The position numbers were made by a program, and so were the translations under genes. Under the pieces are notes generated by a model. That model ran no database searches and was not told where the DNA came from. It saw only the letters and a list, made by a program, of their open reading frames with translations. 64,000 nt of DNA from Halocatena halophila (GTDB lineage: Archaea > Halobacteriota > Halobacteria > Halobacteriales > Haloarculaceae), in NCBI GenBank assembly GCA_027563145.1, contig CP071306.1, positions 2,232,001 through 2,296,000 on the forward strand, given 5' to 3'. Every line of letters begins with the position of its first letter. Position 1 is the first letter of the stretch. Positions 61,710 to 64,000 of the stretch are shown piece by piece.

Positions 61710-62249
61710 ATGGAAGATCGTACAGTCAGCGTGTTGCGCCTGGGTCACCGACCCGGTCGCGACGATCGCATGACCACCCACGTGGGGTTGACTGCGCGCG
61801 CGCTGGGCGCTGAGCGGGTCTATCTTTCACCCAGTGCGTCGCACTCAGAGCGGACGATCGCCGACATCACCGATCGATTTGGCGGTCCGTTTGCGGTGGA
61901 GCTGACCGACGAACCCCGACGCGTTCTCAACGAGTTCGACGGGACGATCGTTCATCTGACGATGTATGGGCTCCCAGTACAAACCGTCGAAGCGGAGATT
62001 CGTGAGCCTGCCGACGATCTGCTCTGTGTCGTCGGCTCACAGAAGGTTTCGTTCGACGTGTATGAGCGTGCTGATTACAACGTCGCCGTGACGAACCAGC
62101 CACATTCGGAGGTTGCGGGGCTTGCCGTGTTTTTAGATCGGTTGTTCGAGGGCGATGAGCTCGATCGGGAGTGGGACGATGCCGATCGGCGGGTTATTCC
62201 GAAGGAAACGGGAAAGAAGGTGGTGCCCACAGAAACGCTCGATGAGTGA
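61710..62249 (+). CDS. trm56: tRNA (cytidine(56)-2'-O)-methyltransferase
   Basis: This 179-residue SPOUT-family enzyme is specific to archaea and methylates the ribose of C56 in the T-loop of tRNAs. Recognisable segments are LRLGHRPGRDDRMTTHVGLTARA, the trefoil-knot SAM site VVGSQKVSFDVYERADYNVAVTNQPHSEVAGLAVFLDRL and the C-terminal ETGKKVVPTE. The length is typical. Its stop codon TGA overlaps the ATG of the cupin gene (TGATG), indicating coupled translation. Confidence 0.94.
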   Translation: MEDRTVSVLRLGHRPGRDDRMTTHVGLTARALGAERVYLSPSASHSERTIADITDRFGGPFAVELTDEPRRVLNEFDGTIVHLTMYGLPVQTVEAEIREPADDLLCVVGSQKVSFDVYERADYNVAVTNQPHSEVAGLAVFLDRLFEGDELDREWDDADRRVIPKETGKKVVPTETLDE

Positions 62250-62824
62250 TGGAACGGAGTGGGCTCAAGCAGCTGGCTGCTGATTCGCTTTCCGGTGGCG
62301 AGCGGTACTCGCTCGGCGATTCGCTGGGAACGGAGGCCTGTGCGATAAACTGGTATGTGATCGAGCCGGGTGGGGAGCTGCCCGGCGGTGTTCACGCTCA
62401 CGGCGATCAGGAAGAGCTGTTCGTGGTGCGTTCGGGAACGGCGACGTTCGAGACGTTCGACGGGCGCGTTTCAGTTGGTGCTGACGAGGCGATTCGATTC
62501 GAGCGAGGAGAGTTTCATCATGGCTACAACGCTGGCTCGTCGACGCTGGAGCTAGTGGCTATTGGTGCACCGAAAGACACCAGCGAGATTTTTGTGCCGT
62601 TTGCGTGTGCCGACTGTGGTCACCAGTGGCTTCAATTGGAAACTGACGGGCGGGTCACCTTCGAGTGTAACGGCTGTGGAACGACGAAAACACCGCTATT
62701 GCGCTGTCCGGAGTGTGAAACAGGTGGGCTCTCGTGCCGGCTTGATGCGGACTGTGTGCCGATCGTTCGGTGTGATGAGTGTGAGAAGGCGTTCGATCGT
62801 TCGAATTTCGATTTGGGGTTCTAG
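62249..62824 (+). CDS. Cupin plus zinc-ribbon protein
   Basis: This 191-residue protein has an N-terminal cupin barrel at about 25-115 (EPGGELPGGVHAHGDQEELFVV with two histidines and a glutamate as metal ligands; FERGEFHHGYNAG as the second motif). A C-terminal segment holds four to five CxxC or CxxxC knuckles (CADCGHQW, CNGCGTTK, CPECETGG, CDECEKAF). This is a haloarchaeal fusion of metal-binding cupin and zinc ribbons; the function is unknown. ATG 62249 shares bases with the trm56 stop, so it is translated with it. Confidence 0.85.
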   Translation: MERSGLKQLAADSLSGGERYSLGDSLGTEACAINWYVIEPGGELPGGVHAHGDQEELFVVRSGTATFETFDGRVSVGADEAIRFERGEFHHGYNAGSSTLELVAIGAPKDTSEIFVPFACADCGHQWLQLETDGRVTFECNGCGTTKTPLLRCPECETGGLSCRLDADCVPIVRCDECEKAFDRSNFDLGF

Positions 62825-62837
62825 GAAACTGGACTGT

Positions 62838-63044
62838 TTATTCATAAGCAGTGATCAATAAGACAATAAGGAAACAACCGGCTGCAATGAGAAAGAGTAA
62901 CGAATCGCTCCCGGCTATCTCACCGGACCATAGCACATTCCGCAAGCCGATATACCCATTCACAACAAATGCGATAGCGATCGCAAGAATTCCAAGCGCA
63001 TCTTTTAGATTCTCAGCAATAATATATCTCTTTTTGTCTACCAT
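62838..63044 (-). CDS. 68-residue two-span membrane protein
   Basis: This small protein has a charged start (MVDKKRYIIAENLKDALG) and two hydrophobic spans (ILAIAIAFVVNGYIG and LLFLIAAGCFLIVLLI). Its codons are AT-richer than the neighbours, so it may be of foreign origin or poorly expressed. I recognise no family. It sits 110 bases downstream (minus strand) of the PDGLE gene and converges with the cupin gene. There is no further evidence of function. Confidence 0.5.
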   Translation of the reverse strand: MVDKKRYIIAENLKDALGILAIAIAFVVNGYIGLRNVLWSGEIAGSDSLLFLIAAGCFLIVLLITAYE

Positions 63045-63153
63045 ACATAAACTAAGAAGTTCTAATATACTAAGATATTAGGATGCAACGTGATCCTAGA
63101 AATCTTAACTAGATTGAAGCTGAGTGATTGCCAAGCAAAGGATACAGCAGCAC

Positions 63154-63462
63154 TTACTCAGCCAGTCCCTGTCCCACACCGAGCGCAACGGCTAGCGTGA
63201 GCACGGTGCCAACCGCTCCAGCAATGAGCGTGCCGGCGGCGGTTCCCAGCCCAGGAATCCCATACTCAGTGAACAGCCCTGCAACGATCACCGTCGCATG
63301 TGTTCTCGCACCAGTGAGTTCGGCGGCGTGTTCCAGCGGTTCGATGTAGCCAACGGCTTCTGCGCCGATCGCAAACAGCGGCGACACAGCCACCAACAGG
63401 GCAAGTCCACCGATCGCTTTGATCATCCAGTCGCGATCGATATGTGAACCCTGCACGCTCAT
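63154..63462 (-). CDS. PDGLE-domain (CbiN-like) subunit of a cobalt/nickel ECF transporter
   Basis: This 102-residue protein has two membrane spans (IKAIGGLALLVAVSPLFAIG and GTAAGTLIAGAVGTVLTLAVALG). The extracytoplasmic stretch between them matches by eye the PDGLE/CbiN-type proteins that accompany CbiM. Such subunits help the S-component deliver Co or Ni ions. It overlaps the stop of cbiM by four bases (ATGA), so it is translated with it. No CbiQ or CbiO genes follow in the window. Confidence 0.8.
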   Translation of the reverse strand: MSVQGSHIDRDWMIKAIGGLALLVAVSPLFAIGAEAVGYIEPLEHAAELTGARTHATVIVAGLFTEYGIPGLGTAAGTLIAGAVGTVLTLAVALGVGQGLAE

Positions 63463-64000
63463 GCCTGTGCCCCCTGTCGGCTCACATCACTCGCCGTCGA
63501 TCCAGTCGTCTCCAGCAGCCACACGCCGAGCAGCGTCAGTAGCCCTTCACCGACGCCGAGCAGCGCGTGACCGCCACCCATGACGACGACCGTCGTCACC
63601 AGCTCGTAGCCAAACGCGGGGCTGAGTCCCAGTTCGATCCCAGCAGCGAGTGCTGCGAGCGTGATCGACCCCCAGCCGGCAGCCACGATCGCGGTCGGCC
63701 GGTGGTAGCCAGCGAGCAGCTGATAGATCGCATAGCCACCAAGCGTCTCAACAATTGCCATGTTGAACACGTTCGCACCCAGCGCGAGCACGCCGCCATC
63801 ACCGAAGACGAACGCCTGAATGGCGAGCACGATCGACACCGACACGATCCCGAGCCGTGGCCCGAGGACGATCGCCGCCAGCGCACCACCGACGAAATGC
63901 GCACTGACGGGCGTGGGAAGCGGCCAGTTGAGCAACTGCGCCGCGAAAATCCCCGCGGTAACGATGGCAAACAGCTGAATGCGCGCCGTCGAAAGCGTGC
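63459..64000 (-). CDS. cbiM: CbiM-type cobalt/nickel ECF transporter S component, C-terminal part (5' end outside window)
   Basis: The frame runs in from the right edge of the window and about 180 codons are visible. It has repeated membrane spans and CbiM-family motifs: AQLLNWPLPTPVSAHFVGGALAAIVLGP, FVFGDGGVLALGANVFNMAI and the closing ELVTTVVVMGGGHALLGVGEGLLTLL. The metal-binding His-rich N-terminal segment lies outside. It is the substrate-binding membrane subunit for Co or Ni uptake, likely for cobalamin synthesis. It is followed on the same strand by the PDGLE partner with a four-base overlap. Confidence 0.9.
   Translation of the reverse strand, partial: TLSTARIQLFAIVTAGIFAAQLLNWPLPTPVSAHFVGGALAAIVLGPRLGIVSVSIVLAIQAFVFGDGGVLALGANVFNMAIVETLGGYAIYQLLAGYHRPTAIVAAGWGSITLAALAAGIELGLSPAFGYELVTTVVVMGGGHALLGVGEGLLTLLGVWLLETTGSTASDVSRQGAQA

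Noticed and set aside
1..64000. Insertion sequences, prophage or defence islands
   Set aside because: No transposase, integrase, restriction-modification, toxin-antitoxin or Cas protein was recognised in any frame.

Overview
The window is chromosomal DNA from a halophilic archaeon (class Halobacteria). The evidence is the acidic protein set, archaeal L15e and TFB, HMG-CoA synthase for isoprenoid lipids, aTrm56, F420 enzymes, many twin-arginine signal peptides, and TATA boxes about 25-30 bases upstream of start codons (leaderless transcripts). Coding GC is moderate for a haloarchaeon and the spacers are AT-rich. I cannot name the genus. No insertion sequence, prophage or CRISPR array is visible.

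Layout. Positions 1-3030 hold the end of gyrB and all of gyrA. From 3.2 to 5.1 kb are a DUF5793-like gene and a phosphohexomutase. From 5.2 to 11.4 kb is a nucleoside uptake and salvage operon: a BMP-type lipoprotein, a double ATPase, two permeases, cytidine deaminase and a nucleoside phosphorylase. From 11.4 to 23.2 kb are a frameshifted methyltransferase, an NDH-2-like flavoprotein, regulators, arginase, PRPP synthetase, a PAS histidine kinase, rpl15e and TFB. From 23.4 to 43.1 kb is a surface-glycan region: an AglD-like transferase, other glycosyltransferases, a flippase, a sulfatase-fold protein, ATP-grasp, FkbM, two FemAB-like transferases, a DUF3473-type deacetylase, a beta-helix protein and large membrane enzymes.

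From 43.5 to 50.3 kb are mixed housekeeping genes (VOC, GNAT, methyltransferase, HD hydrolase, peroxiredoxin, TatA, tRNA-Arg, HMG-CoA synthase). From 50.3 to 57.4 kb are glutamate dehydrogenase, a CitE-like lyase, regulators, an F420 pair (CofE and a Mer-like enzyme), a phosphoesterase and an eIF-2B-like protein. From 57.4 to 64 kb are a GT-C enzyme, a dehydrogenase, an epimerase, aTrm56, a cupin and the start of a Co/Ni ECF transporter.

The observations I rate highest are four. A candidate C/D box sRNA lies at 59307-59374, and its D' guide matches the helix-69 region of 23S rRNA. A membrane-anchored AlaRS C-terminal (DHHA1) domain sits in the same operon as a FemAB-like transferase, and a second FemAB lies nearby. 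A 94-bp tandem repeat starts inside the T-arm of tRNA-Arg. Several small proteins are present, including a 35-residue cysteine-rich one.
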